Part shown: piece after piece, positions 33,395 through 42,264 of the stretch | Position numbering within the stretch: position 1 is the first letter of the stretch | Layout: each line of letters starts with the position of its first letter | Made by a program: the position numbers and the translations under genes | NCBI RefSeq assembly: GCF_000721075.1 | Contig: NZ_JOEQ01000001.1 | Span: forward strand, 1 to 64,000 | From: Streptosporangium amethystogenes | GTDB taxonomy: Bacteria; Actinomycetota; Actinomycetes; Streptosporangiales; Streptosporangiaceae | Direction: 5' to 3' | Length of the DNA: 64,000 nucleotides | The notes under the pieces: model-generated | What the model was told of the DNA's origin: nothing | What the model saw: only the letters and a program-made list of their open reading frames with translations | The model's database searches: none

Positions 33395-35337
33395 GCGACC
33401 AGATCAGGTCCTCCGTCTTCATCGGCCGCGAAGCGGCGGTGCACACGGGTAACGGCAACCAGATCATCTTGCTGGGCGAAACCACGGGTAAGGATCCCCG
33501 ACGCATTGCCGATGATCAACTGTCATGGTTCCGACAGCGTTTCCTACCCCCCGGAGACTTCACCAGGGCGGGCGAGGTCCTGGAATCCTGCGGCACCGTA
33601 TTCCTGGATGGAACGCCGGGCACCGGAAGAAGGACCGCCGCATGGATTCTCCTGGGTGAGCTGTACTCCGGGAGCGAGACGTTCCACGAGCTCCTGCTAA
33701 GGGACAAAGCGCCTTACCTGAACACCAGCCAGGTCGGCGAAGGCGCCTTGGTGCTGGTTGACCTGTCGACGATCACCAGTGAGCAGGTCTGGACCGAGGT
33801 ACAAGACGAGCTTCCTGACCTCCGCAAGGTCGTGCACGAGCACGGGGCCCACTTGGTGGTGGTCCTCCCGACCAGGAGAGTCGAGCGGCTCGGGGCGGAT
33901 CTCGGCGCCTACCGCGTCAAGATCACCCGCCCAGCAGGCAGAGCGGTGCTCCAGCGCTATCTGCGCATGGAGGGCATCCCGGTAGCCGAGACCGATTCGG
34001 CGCCTCAGGCCGCCGCGGACTTCCTGATCAGGAAGCCCTCGATGCAGGAGATCGCCGACTTCGCCGCACTCGTCGTCGAGGCACGGACCACGGCGGGATC
34101 AGCGGGTGGATTCGCCTCCTGGTGTGAGAACGCCCTGGCCGTTTTGGACAACCACCAGGGCAACCTCGTCGCCAAAGATCTCGCCGAACTGCGTCAGGGA
34201 CCGCAACGGGCACTGCTACTGGCCACGGCCATGCTGCACGGAGCTCACATCGACGTCGTCCACCGTGCGACCGCAGCGATGATGGAAGGGGTGGAGCACC
34301 CGCAGGACGAACGCCCTCTGCTGGAGCGAGCGGACCTCGACACTCGTTTCCAGGAGATCAAGGCGACACCCGACGCCTTCGGCCGTGTGAGGTTCGACAG
34401 GCTCGGATACGACTCGGCGGTCCGGGTCCACTTCTGGACCCACCGACCGGAACTACGGGAGCCCATCCAGAAATGGGTCGGTGACACCGTGGGCCTGACG
34501 GGCTTGGAAACGGAAGACCGCGACAAGCTGATCAAGCGGTTCGCCGAGCAGTGCCTGCACGACAGGTATCGAGACCTGCTGCTGACTCTCGTGTCGCAGT
34601 GCGCAAAGGACATTGGAAACGGCTTCCGGATGGACGCGGCCGTCCAGGCACTGCGGCAAGGACTCCAGCACGAGCAACACGGCCGGTTCTTCCGGCAGAA
34701 GATCTACGACTGGTCGCGTGAGACGATCCTGCCCAGGGGACTCACCCAGGTGCTCGTCGTGGCGTGCTGGCAGGTGATGGCCGTGCGCCACCCGGACCAG
34801 GCCATGGTCCGGCTCCATCATCTGGCGCGCAGGGAGCGCGGAACCACACATGCCCACACCGCGCTCGTGCAGTTGGTGGGCGCCGACGCCCAACTTCGGG
34901 TCCGGATGCTGGAGCGGTTAGTTAAGCGGCTCCAGCTGGAAGAATGGCCGATCGACGCCGACCTGTTCCTGGAGTTTGCCGATCCGGCACCGCTCACAGC
35001 CGCCGGGCCACGCACGCGTGCACCTCTGTCCGACCCCGCCCTAAGAGAACAGCTGATCACCGGCTGGAGCATCGCCTTCCAGCGGCGTCCGTACGAGGTC
35101 TGGCGCACGCAGGCGGAGCGTTGGATCCGAGCGGCCTTCGAGGAAGAACCGCATCGCGAGCATCTTCTCGACACGCTGGTCGCCGGAGGCGAGCAACGTG
35201 CAGACCTCCTGGCCCGCCTGCACGTCATCACCCGAGACCTGGCACGCCTCGGGACGGACGGACAGGAACGCCACAACTTTCTCGTAGATCGCGTCCTACG
35301 GAAGATCAACTTCGCCATGGGTATCGGGGCCGCGTGA
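33391..35337 (+). CDS. STAND-like NTPase with N-terminal amyloid-like motif
   Basis: A 648-aa protein with a TTG start overlapping the TIR stop (TTGA). Residues 8-28 contain SVFIGREAAVHTGNGNQIIL, whose VHTGNGNQI matches the IHAGKGNIY core in the TIR tail. Then come a Walker A-like VFLDGTPGTGRRTAAW (about 70-85, Arg replacing the usual Lys) and a Walker B-like GALVLVDLS (about 118-126). The rest is helical, with no enzymatic motif I recognise, and would be the sensor half. This fits a STAND/NLR-type switch that passes its state to the TIR effector. Whether the altered P-loop hydrolyses ATP is open. Confidence 0.7.
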   Translation: MSDQIRSSVFIGREAAVHTGNGNQIILLGETTGKDPRRIADDQLSWFRQRFLPPGDFTRAGEVLESCGTVFLDGTPGTGRRTAAWILLGELYSGSETFHELLLRDKAPYLNTSQVGEGALVLVDLSTITSEQVWTEVQDELPDLRKVVHEHGAHLVVVLPTRRVERLGADLGAYRVKITRPAGRAVLQRYLRMEGIPVAETDSAPQAAADFLIRKPSMQEIADFAALVVEARTTAGSAGGFASWCENALAVLDNHQGNLVAKDLAELRQGPQRALLLATAMLHGAHIDVVHRATAAMMEGVEHPQDERPLLERADLDTRFQEIKATPDAFGRVRFDRLGYDSAVRVHFWTHRPELREPIQKWVGDTVGLTGLETEDRDKLIKRFAEQCLHDRYRDLLLTLVSQCAKDIGNGFRMDAAVQALRQGLQHEQHGRFFRQKIYDWSRETILPRGLTQVLVVACWQVMAVRHPDQAMVRLHHLARRERGTTHAHTALVQLVGADAQLRVRMLERLVKRLQLEEWPIDADLFLEFADPAPLTAAGPRTRAPLSDPALREQLITGWSIAFQRRPYEVWRTQAERWIRAAFEEEPHREHLLDTLVAGGEQRADLLARLHVITRDLARLGTDGQERHNFLVDRVLRKINFAMGIGAA

Positions 35338-35373
35338 GCTGCCATCGTGACAACAGATCAGGGAGGCAACACC

Positions 35374-36453
35374 ATGGGTTCTGGCCACAGGACGGTGACG
35401 GTTTACTTTGTCGCCTTCGCGGGATTGATTCTCGCCGGTCTCATCCTGTTCGCTCCACTACCGCCCTGGGCATGGGTGGTGATCGCTGTGGTAGCCGGAA
35501 TCCTCCTGGTCCTGGCCATGAGGGCAACCCGCCGCGGAACGGATTCCACGCCACCGGTGGAGACGACGTACCTTCCACCGCCACCGATAGAGCCTCGGGA
35601 GCAGCGGGTCGTCGAAGTCGCACTGCCGAGTATGGAGGAGGACTACGACTTCCTGTTCTCAGCGACGGTGCGGTGGTCCCCGGATGGCAGGACAGTGAAT
35701 GAGCCGGTCGCCAACCTCGGCGGCCTAGCGGTCGACACGATCCTGGAACGTGCCATGGATATTACAAAGAACCGGCTCCCCGGCAGGACCTCACTCGTTC
35801 AACACGAGCTGAATGGTGCGCTGAGCAGGATGCAGTCGGACGCCAGCGGATACATACGAGCGATGGCCGAGTCGGTCACGCTTACTCTCTCCGATCACGA
35901 CCGGCAGCGGCTGGACAAGCTCGCCGAGGTGCGCAAGGACAAGGCGGTCTGGGAGCACGAGAGGAAGTACGAGCAGAGCAAGCGGGAGTATCTAGGAGAG
36001 GACGTACTGAAAGACCCGGGTAGCGCCGTGGTCTGGTGGCTCGCCAGGAACGACGACCGCGTAGAGAAGGTGGTGCAGGACCTGGGCATCCTCGCCCAGC
36101 TCTCCTCCGCCGCAAACAACGAGGACATACCCGAATGCTTCCGGTATCTGGTGCCGGAACCATCCCCCTCACAGTCAGTGGACGATGAGCCGTCCACACC
36201 TGGCCCGGGACACGGATCATCCGTCGTCGACCACTTCGAGGCGTTCCTTGAGGCGACGGACTTCCCGGATGGTGACCCGCAACGTGCCCTGTTCACCCGG
36301 CAGGTGGCCGACTATCTCGTCAAGCACGGTAGGCAGGATGCGGCTGACGACCTGGTAGGCCGGTTTGACGCGCCCAGTGGCCTCGCCCCCGAGGATGCGA
36401 TTCCTCCCTACGACCAGCTCGACGAAAGGCCGTCCACCGACGATCCGGGGTGA
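35374..36453 (+). CDS. SPFH/stomatin-like membrane protein of the TIR operon
   Basis: A 359-aa protein from the ATG at 35374 (GGGAGG seven bases before; a GTG at 35347 is an alternative). Two adjacent membrane segments (VYFVAFAGLILAGLILFAPL and WVVIAVVAGILLVLAMRA) are followed by a soluble part. A band-7-like strand pattern (DYDFLFSATVRWSPDG ... LAVDTILERAMDITKNRL) precedes a charged helical stretch (HERKYEQSKREYLGEDVL) and GSAVVWWLARND. A Pro/Ser-rich linker joins a small helical C-terminus (about 270-350). It is likely a membrane scaffold. Its position 36 bases after the NTPase suggests the system assembles at, or monitors, the membrane. Confidence 0.6.
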   Translation: MGSGHRTVTVYFVAFAGLILAGLILFAPLPPWAWVVIAVVAGILLVLAMRATRRGTDSTPPVETTYLPPPPIEPREQRVVEVALPSMEEDYDFLFSATVRWSPDGRTVNEPVANLGGLAVDTILERAMDITKNRLPGRTSLVQHELNGALSRMQSDASGYIRAMAESVTLTLSDHDRQRLDKLAEVRKDKAVWEHERKYEQSKREYLGEDVLKDPGSAVVWWLARNDDRVEKVVQDLGILAQLSSAANNEDIPECFRYLVPEPSPSQSVDDEPSTPGPGHGSSVVDHFEAFLEATDFPDGDPQRALFTRQVADYLVKHGRQDAADDLVGRFDAPSGLAPEDAIPPYDQLDERPSTDDPG

Positions 36454-36631
36454 GCGAGTCGTGATGTTCACCATAATGATCCCGAATACGTTTCTTGAAG
36501 GCAGATCGAGGACACGGCAGATTTTTCTGTCCGCTACCGGACTTACACCAGCACTCCTCAACCCCTGCTCAGCAAGGGTACGTTTCTGATCTGTACCGGC
36601 ACGCTGATCTCCTTACCCCAGAGGGAGCGCG

Positions 36632-39600
36632 ATGACAGGCACGCAGCAGAGACCCTTTCCCGTCGATGATCTCTTACGGGCCGTACGCCTGGAGATCACC
36701 GCTGAACTTCGCAGTGACGGCGATGGGGAGAAGGTCTCGCTGACCGCCGGACGCAGAGTCGGAGGTGACGGGGAGATCCAGGAGTACATGTTCTCCTGCA
36801 GAAGCTGGAAGGACGCGTTCTCCGGTGAGAAGCTGCTCGTCCGGCTCTCACGTTCCCGCGACCCGTGGGTGAGCACCGAGGCCATGCGGATGCCCGATGG
36901 CAAGGTCACGGTCCGCACCGCGGCCGATCTGGGCAGCCAGCCAGGCAACGCTCAGCTACGCAAGGACGAGTCGGCGGGCATGGAGACCCTCGCCGAGCGA
37001 CTGGAATCCGCTGGCGGGAGCGAGAGTCTGGTCAATCTCACCACGGCGGGCTGGATGCTCGGCCAGGGAAGTCCGCGTGTCAACCGCTGTGCCACCCCAG
37101 AACGTTTCATCCGAGGGTACCGCGAACGCGAACTCAATCCCCGGCAGCGGCAGGCGATCGAGCAGGCTCTCGACAGCGAGCTCACCTTCATCTGGGGACC
37201 GCCGGGAACCGGCAAAACCGAGGTTGTCGCCTCCATCGTCGAGGGCTGTTACCGGCAGGGGATGCGAGTGCTCTTCGTCGCCCCGACCAAGGTCGCTGTG
37301 GACCAGGCGCTGGAGCGGATCTGTGACCTGCTCTCCGGTGAGGAGGGTTTCAAGACGGGGCTCGTGCAGCGCGCCGGAGACATCGAGCTCGCCTCCCTGG
37401 CCACCAGATTCGGCGACCAGATCAACGCCGGACGGATCGCCGGACGGATCGCCGCCGCCATCACCGCGCGGATCACCGAAACGCGCGAACTGCTGGACGC
37501 AGCGCGTCAGGACCTCGCACTCCACACCGAGGCCGAGCGCGTCTCAGGCGAACTGAGGGACCTGAGCGCGCGACACGACGAGGCCCGGCGGCACGCCGCC
37601 GCCCTGCGCGGGCAGATCCAGGCCGGGCAGGCCGCCCTCGCCAGGACCGAGCAGCAGATTCACGAGATCGGCCCCCCTTCCGGGCTCTTCGCCAAGAAGA
37701 AACAGGCCAAACTCGACGACCTCGGCCGCGTGCACTGGACACATCGGAACACCGTCGCCGCGCTCGACCAGCAACTGCACGCCGCACTGACCGTACAGCG
37801 AAACCGTGCCACCGAGGTCGCCAAACTTGAGCCGGAGCTGGCCGTGCTGCATGGACGGCTGCGGGGAGTTCCCCCGCCCGGTCCTCTTCGGGACGCCATC
37901 GAGAGGCTTCAACAGCAACTCAGCGAGTTGGAACAGGAACAGCAGAAGATTACCGAAGTCGTCCGAGGCAACTGCCGCGTCATGGGCGCCACCGTCGCCA
38001 AAGCGGTGCAGTCCCGCAAGTTGCTCGACTCGATCGATGTGGTGGTCATCGACGAGGCCGGGATGGTGAACACCCCTTCGGCCTGGTGCGCTGCCGGGCT
38101 TGCCACCCGGCGGGTCGTCGTCGCCGGTGACTTCCGGCAACTGCCCGCCGTGACCAGGTCCTCCGGCGACCGGGAGGCCTCCCCCGAGGACAGGCAGCAC
38201 GCTGTGCTCTGGATGGACCGCGATGTCTTCGCCACGGCCGGGCTGGTGGACCCGGTGGGCTCGGCCCGTCAGGACCAGCGGATGGTCTGCCTGGACACGC
38301 AGTACCGTATGCGCCCGTCGATCTGCGAGGTGGTCAATGTCGTGGCCTACCCCGACGCACCCTTGCGCACCGGGCGCGACGACCGCAGCCGTCTCCCGCC
38401 CTCGCCACTGATCGACGGCCCGCTGATCCTTGTCGACACCACCCCGCGCCGCCTGCCCAACCCGAAAGGCCGCCGCAACGGGCACAAGACCAACACTGTG
38501 CACGAAGCGGTCATTCATGAGCTTGTCCGAGGCCTGCAGTACGACGAGGTCCTGCCCGCTCGCAAGTGGACGGGCCTGGCCACCGGGGAGCGGCCAGCCG
38601 ACCGGCTGGCTGTGATCGCTCCATTCAGAGACCAGGTGAAGGCTCTGCGGAACAGTCTGACCTACCGGTTCGGCGAGAGCTACGAAGGGCTGGTGGACAC
38701 CGTCCACCGGTTCCAGGGCAGTCAGCGCCCTATTGTGGTGATCGATACCGTGGCGGGAGCGGGCGACAAGCTCGGCTACTTCTACGAGGGTTCGGGCCTG
38801 TCATCCTCCACCTGCCGATTACTCAACGTGGCCCTCAGCAGGGCGCAGGACCATCTCGTCGTCGTCGCCGATACCCGGTTCCTGCACGACAACCTCAGTC
38901 CGGGCAGTGAGGCCGCACAGATGCTCGCCCACCTGGAGCGCCATGCGCGGTTACTCCCGGTGGACGAGCTCGTACCGTTCCGTTCCGCGGCCGACCTGGC
39001 CGGGCTGGACAAGGACGAGCTGGCCCGGCCTGCGTTCTTCCCCGCCGACGAGGTGTCCCGCGCCATCGCCTGGGACATCGAACAAGCTCAGCGCAGCATC
39101 GAGATCTACTGCGCCTTCCTGGACCCGGCCCCCGTCGGCAGATGGCTGCGGCATCTCACCCCGCGCATCGAAAACGGAGTACAGGTCACCGTCCATACCC
39201 GGGACCAGGCCGACGATCCACGCAGGCACGCCCTGGTACGAGACCTTGAGGCCGCCGGTTGCCTGGTAGCGGTACGCGAGCGCATGCACGAGAAGGTCAT
39301 GATCGTCGACGACACCGTGCTGTGGCACGGCTCGCTCAATCTCCTCGCCAACACCGGCGCCACCGACCTGATGATGCGGATCACCGACCCGTCCTCCTGC
39401 CGGCAAGTCCGTCACATCGTCGACCGCGCACGGATGGAACGTCCTGCCCGTACCTGGAAGCAGACGTCGCCGGAGCCGGAGCCGAATTCGGCTCCGGATG
39501 TCAGAGCCGGTGATGTGCTGGGCGGGCGCCTTTACATAAAGGTCCCCTTCGACAAGAAGGACGAGTTCAAACACGCGCTACAGGCCGCCGGGATACGCCC

Positions 39601-39691
39601 CCAGTGGCACGGGGCAAGGAAGCTGTGGCATGTCGATGCCACCGTCCCACGACACCTGGTTCAACGATGGCTCCCGCCGGCCACGCACTGA
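36632..39691 (+). CDS. SF1 helicase-PLD nuclease fusion with DUF5710 tail (Mokosh type II-like)
   Basis: A 1019-aa protein. The helicase (about 165-790) has GPPGTGKT at 189-196, a coiled-coil insertion (about 275-450), VVIDEAG (about 471-477), VVAGDFRQLPAV, LDTQYRMRPSICEVVN, VDTVHRFQGSQ and CRLLNVALSRAQDHLVVV. The phospholipase D-type nuclease (about 815-930) has HEK at 886-888 in MHEKVMIVDD and GSLNLL. A C-terminal DUF5710-like domain (about 955-1015) has LYIKVPFDKKDEFKHAL and KLWHVDA. COG1112 helicase plus PLD in one chain is the published make-up of MkoC in Mokosh type II phage defence. GAGGGAG precedes the ATG. A 178-base gap separates it from the TIR operon, so it may be its own unit. 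Confidence 0.85.
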   Translation: MTGTQQRPFPVDDLLRAVRLEITAELRSDGDGEKVSLTAGRRVGGDGEIQEYMFSCRSWKDAFSGEKLLVRLSRSRDPWVSTEAMRMPDGKVTVRTAADLGSQPGNAQLRKDESAGMETLAERLESAGGSESLVNLTTAGWMLGQGSPRVNRCATPERFIRGYRERELNPRQRQAIEQALDSELTFIWGPPGTGKTEVVASIVEGCYRQGMRVLFVAPTKVAVDQALERICDLLSGEEGFKTGLVQRAGDIELASLATRFGDQINAGRIAGRIAAAITARITETRELLDAARQDLALHTEAERVSGELRDLSARHDEARRHAAALRGQIQAGQAALARTEQQIHEIGPPSGLFAKKKQAKLDDLGRVHWTHRNTVAALDQQLHAALTVQRNRATEVAKLEPELAVLHGRLRGVPPPGPLRDAIERLQQQLSELEQEQQKITEVVRGNCRVMGATVAKAVQSRKLLDSIDVVVIDEAGMVNTPSAWCAAGLATRRVVVAGDFRQLPAVTRSSGDREASPEDRQHAVLWMDRDVFATAGLVDPVGSARQDQRMVCLDTQYRMRPSICEVVNVVAYPDAPLRTGRDDRSRLPPSPLIDGPLILVDTTPRRLPNPKGRRNGHKTNTVHEAVIHELVRGLQYDEVLPARKWTGLATGERPADRLAVIAPFRDQVKALRNSLTYRFGESYEGLVDTVHRFQGSQRPIVVIDTVAGAGDKLGYFYEGSGLSSSTCRLLNVALSRAQDHLVVVADTRFLHDNLSPGSEAAQMLAHLERHARLLPVDELVPFRSAADLAGLDKDELARPAFFPADEVSRAIAWDIEQAQRSIEIYCAFLDPAPVGRWLRHLTPRIENGVQVTVHTRDQADDPRRHALVRDLEAAGCLVAVRERMHEKVMIVDDTVLWHGSLNLLANTGATDLMMRITDPSSCRQVRHIVDRARMERPARTWKQTSPEPEPNSAPDVRAGDVLGGRLYIKVPFDKKDEFKHALQAAGIRPQWHGARKLWHVDATVPRHLVQRWLPPATH

Positions 39692-39718
39692 CCGTGTCGA
39701 CGGGTCTGCCCAGCTGTA

Positions 39719-40417
39719 TCAGTCATCCACCGCGACGACCCTGACCGCTCGCAACAAGCCACCTTTGAATTCATGGTGCTGCCCCACGGAGGCCGAGGTA
39801 AGGACCTGTCCGAGTTCGGTGAACGGAGACACTCGCTCGTAGCCGTCGAGGTCGACCGCGGAAACGACTACTGCCCCCTCTTCACCGTCGGGGTAACGGA
39901 TGCGAATGAGGCTGCCCGGTGTGACCAAGCCACATCCGGCGGGGCGGCTACTCAGACGGGGCCAGGCGCGCATGGAGTACAGGTCACGGCGCCGACCGCC
40001 CAACTGATCCCGATAGGTCTCGACGTCCTCGCCTCGAGTGCTCAGACCGATGGAACGAGTGCTTCTGAGCATGTCCTCGATCGCCTTGATCTCGGCCCGA
40101 ACCCGCTCGACCGCGTTGACCGTTAGAAACGCCCCTGCACGAACGCATGCCTCGCCTTGGAAGGACAGGCCGTGGCGTCGCGCGAACCCTCTCAGGCTTT
40201 CCCTCACCGTAGAGTGCTCCAATTCGTCGGCGTCCATCCGGTAGCCGCCGAGCCGATAGTCGAATAGGACGTGACCGCCGGTTATCCGTCGTAGCTCTCT
40301 GTTGAACTCGGGGTTCTTGGGAAAACGGATGACGAGACTGTTCCCTGCGAGCCGAATCGAGCTGTCCGTTGTCACATACACCACCCATGCCATAGGGATG
40401 AACAACATCATCAGCAT
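39719..40417 (-). CDS. protein with GreA/GreB C-terminal-like domain
   Basis: The protein has 232 residues. The N-terminus (about 20-85) reads SLVIRFPKNPEFNRELRRIT and VLFDYRLGGYRMDADELEHS, similar in pattern to short DNA-binding modules of the DUF5710/HARP type. The middle is helical. The C-terminus (about 165-230) reads LVTPGSLIRIRYPDGEEGAV, then YERVSPFTELGQVLTSASVG, close to the FKBP-like domain of GreA/GreB that caps the RNA polymerase secondary channel. The Gre coiled coil with its acidic tip is not evident. It is convergent with the helicase-PLD gene. A transcription-targeted role is suggested by the domain only. The start is uncertain (40417 or 40393). Confidence 0.6.
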   Translation of the reverse strand: MLMMLFIPMAWVVYVTTDSSIRLAGNSLVIRFPKNPEFNRELRRITGGHVLFDYRLGGYRMDADELEHSTVRESLRGFARRHGLSFQGEACVRAGAFLTVNAVERVRAEIKAIEDMLRSTRSIGLSTRGEDVETYRDQLGGRRRDLYSMRAWPRLSSRPAGCGLVTPGSLIRIRYPDGEEGAVVVSAVDLDGYERVSPFTELGQVLTSASVGQHHEFKGGLLRAVRVVAVDD

Positions 40418-40791
40418 GCGCCGGCATCATCCGCAATGCGATTTAATAATGGTCCGCCGAACTGTGAGGATATCGACTGGAAAATATGAGCAAGGGCGTA
40501 CCGGTCCGTCTTCTACGCTCCCATGACAAGCACACCACAAGAACGTGCGGTCCAAGGTCGGCCAACTCCAGGACGAAGTAGCCTGGAGCGTAGGCGAGCA
40601 GCACCCTTCCAGGGCCCACTCGTGTTTTCGGTTGGCCGAATCGGCGGGTGTTCCCAGAAACCCGCACAAATCACGGATCTCACCGCGGGCCCGAGAGTTC
40701 ATCGGCTACCCGCAGATCTATCGACCAAGCTCTTCTGAGTTGGCGTCGGGCGGAACCGACACCGGCAGCTCGTTCATCCGTACGGCGATCC
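40418..40791. other. intergenic region, no supported gene
   Basis: This 374-bp region has minus-strand frames that are open in two registers (about 40443-40702) without ribosome sites. A phrase such as GRVLLAYAPGYFVLELADLG looks protein-like, so it may be the relic of a lost gene, but I cannot support a call. Confidence 0.4.
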
Positions 40792-41220
40792 TCAAACCCG
40801 GTCGAGCAAGCGACCGAAGACGGTGAGATTCGCGCACTCCAGCGAGTATCCGTACGAGATCTCGTTCTCACCGTTGTTCACGTATTTGGGAAACGTCCGC
40901 ATGTTGGAGCTGTGGAAGAACTTCTCAGGGAGAGTCACCCCCGAGAGCGTACGTAGATCATCCAAGTTTACCCAGGGTGGGACGACCACGGCGATCGTCT
41001 GCCGCCGAAGCCTCTTACGGTTGAGGTAGACGACCTGGCGTCGGCCGGGATGAACAAGTTCAATTTTACTCTTGGTGGCATGCGCAGGCTGAAAGCCGTG
41101 CTCACCCGCCAGTGCTACCAGGCGTTCTTCCAGATCCCCCGCCCACGTACCAGCTCCCGAGTCGGGCCAGGGAGCGGGGAAGAAACGAAATAACCCAGCG
41201 GGAGGAATCGACCCGATCAT
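40792..41220 (-). CDS. hypothetical protein of the island
   Basis: A 142-aa soluble protein. The C-terminal half has a distinctive block, LPEKFFHSSNMRTFPKYVNN then GENEISYGYSLE, preceded by a basic strand VVYLNRKRLRRQTIAVVVPP. I have the impression of a family with an H-S-S-N-M / F-P-K pattern but cannot name it. There is no membrane segment or catalytic motif I can defend. It may be a late member of the defence-like island. Confidence 0.5.
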   Translation of the reverse strand: MIGSIPPAGLFRFFPAPWPDSGAGTWAGDLEERLVALAGEHGFQPAHATKSKIELVHPGRRQVVYLNRKRLRRQTIAVVVPPWVNLDDLRTLSGVTLPEKFFHSSNMRTFPKYVNNGENEISYGYSLECANLTVFGRLLDRV

Positions 41221-41301
41221 GATCGAATTCTACGACGCCCGATCGGAACGCGCGCCGAAAGAGGCGCTTCACAGGTGACATTCACCCTACGATCATGCTT
41301 C

Positions 41302-42051
41302 ATGATGATTCGCACATTGGCGGCCACTGCCGGAGCCTTCGCCCTGGTGTTTACCGGTACGGCCGCCGCATCCGCCGGTCCCATCGTCGGAGCCCCCGAG
41401 CTGACCCACAACCCGCTCTACAAGCAGGGCAGCCTCCCCTCGGTCTCCTGCAAGGCGACCAAGGGCACCACAAAGGCCTCCACCACGAAGTACCTCAACA
41501 AGGTCGTCGGCTGTCTGAACTCCGCCTGGCGCAAGACCATCAAGGACTTCGTCCCGGCGGGAGTGGATATCGAGGCCAAGGTCGAGGACGGTCTTTGCCT
41601 CACCGGTCTGCAGGTGTCCGGCTCCTTCGCCGCCCACTGCCACCGCTCCATCCAGATACAGCTGGGTTCCGACTGGATCGAAGCCAAGTCCGACCAGGCC
41701 ATCCTCGTCGAGGTCACCCGGGCCTATGCCGTGTTCATCCAGGGCCAGACCGGCATCGGCGCGGCGTGGTGGGCGCTGCCGGCCGGCGGGGAGAACCAGG
41801 ACGACGGTGACGAGCAGATGCACCGCTACTACCTGCAGGCCGACTGCCTGGGCGGAATCTCCATGAGGAGCCTGGGGCACTCGGCCAGGAACTGGAAGCC
41901 CCTCCTCACCGCCGAGACGCCGAAGGAGTACGCCAGGTTCAACTGGTACGGCAAGCCCGCCAACCGCCTCCACTGGTTCGAGCAGGGCTACGCCTCGAAG
42001 AAGCCGGGCGCCTGCAACACCTGGAAGGCTCCTGCCTCGAAGGTCGCCTGA
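41302..42051 (+). CDS. secreted YpfJ-like (neutral zinc metallopeptidase) protein lacking HExxH
   Basis: A 249-aa exported protein with signal peptide MMIRTLAATAGAFALVFTGT then AAASA. The downstream layout follows YpfJ-type putative metallopeptidases: a YLNKVVGCLNSAWRKTIKDF opening, a central helix, and MHRYYLQADCLGGIS, as in the family's R-x-E-L-Q-A-D-C block. Where family members have HExxH, this protein reads EVTRAYAVFIQGQTG, with no metal ligands. It is therefore probably catalytically dead. The ATG at 41302 or 41305 gives a clean signal peptide; no strong ribosome site is visible. Confidence 0.7.
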   Translation: MMIRTLAATAGAFALVFTGTAAASAGPIVGAPELTHNPLYKQGSLPSVSCKATKGTTKASTTKYLNKVVGCLNSAWRKTIKDFVPAGVDIEAKVEDGLCLTGLQVSGSFAAHCHRSIQIQLGSDWIEAKSDQAILVEVTRAYAVFIQGQTGIGAAWWALPAGGENQDDGDEQMHRYYLQADCLGGISMRSLGHSARNWKPLLTAETPKEYARFNWYGKPANRLHWFEQGYASKKPGACNTWKAPASKVA

Positions 42052-42264
42052 CTTCCGCCGACTCGTCTCGGGGGACGAGTACGGCCGGGATGGCTCCGCC
42101 CGGTGGATCCCGCCGCATTGGGCACGATGAACCTGTTGAGGTTGTCAGCTCGCCCAGCGCACTACGGCCTCCGGCGTCGGCCACCTCACCTTCTCCATCG
42201 ACGTCGCACCGGACTTCCCGGACTGTATTGAACTGTGCGTAAGAGCCACATCCGTACCCGAGGG

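Noticed and set aside
40427..40702. Two minus-strand frames in the 40.4-40.8 kb gap
   Set aside because: Open in two registers without starts or ribosome sites; at most a gene relic.
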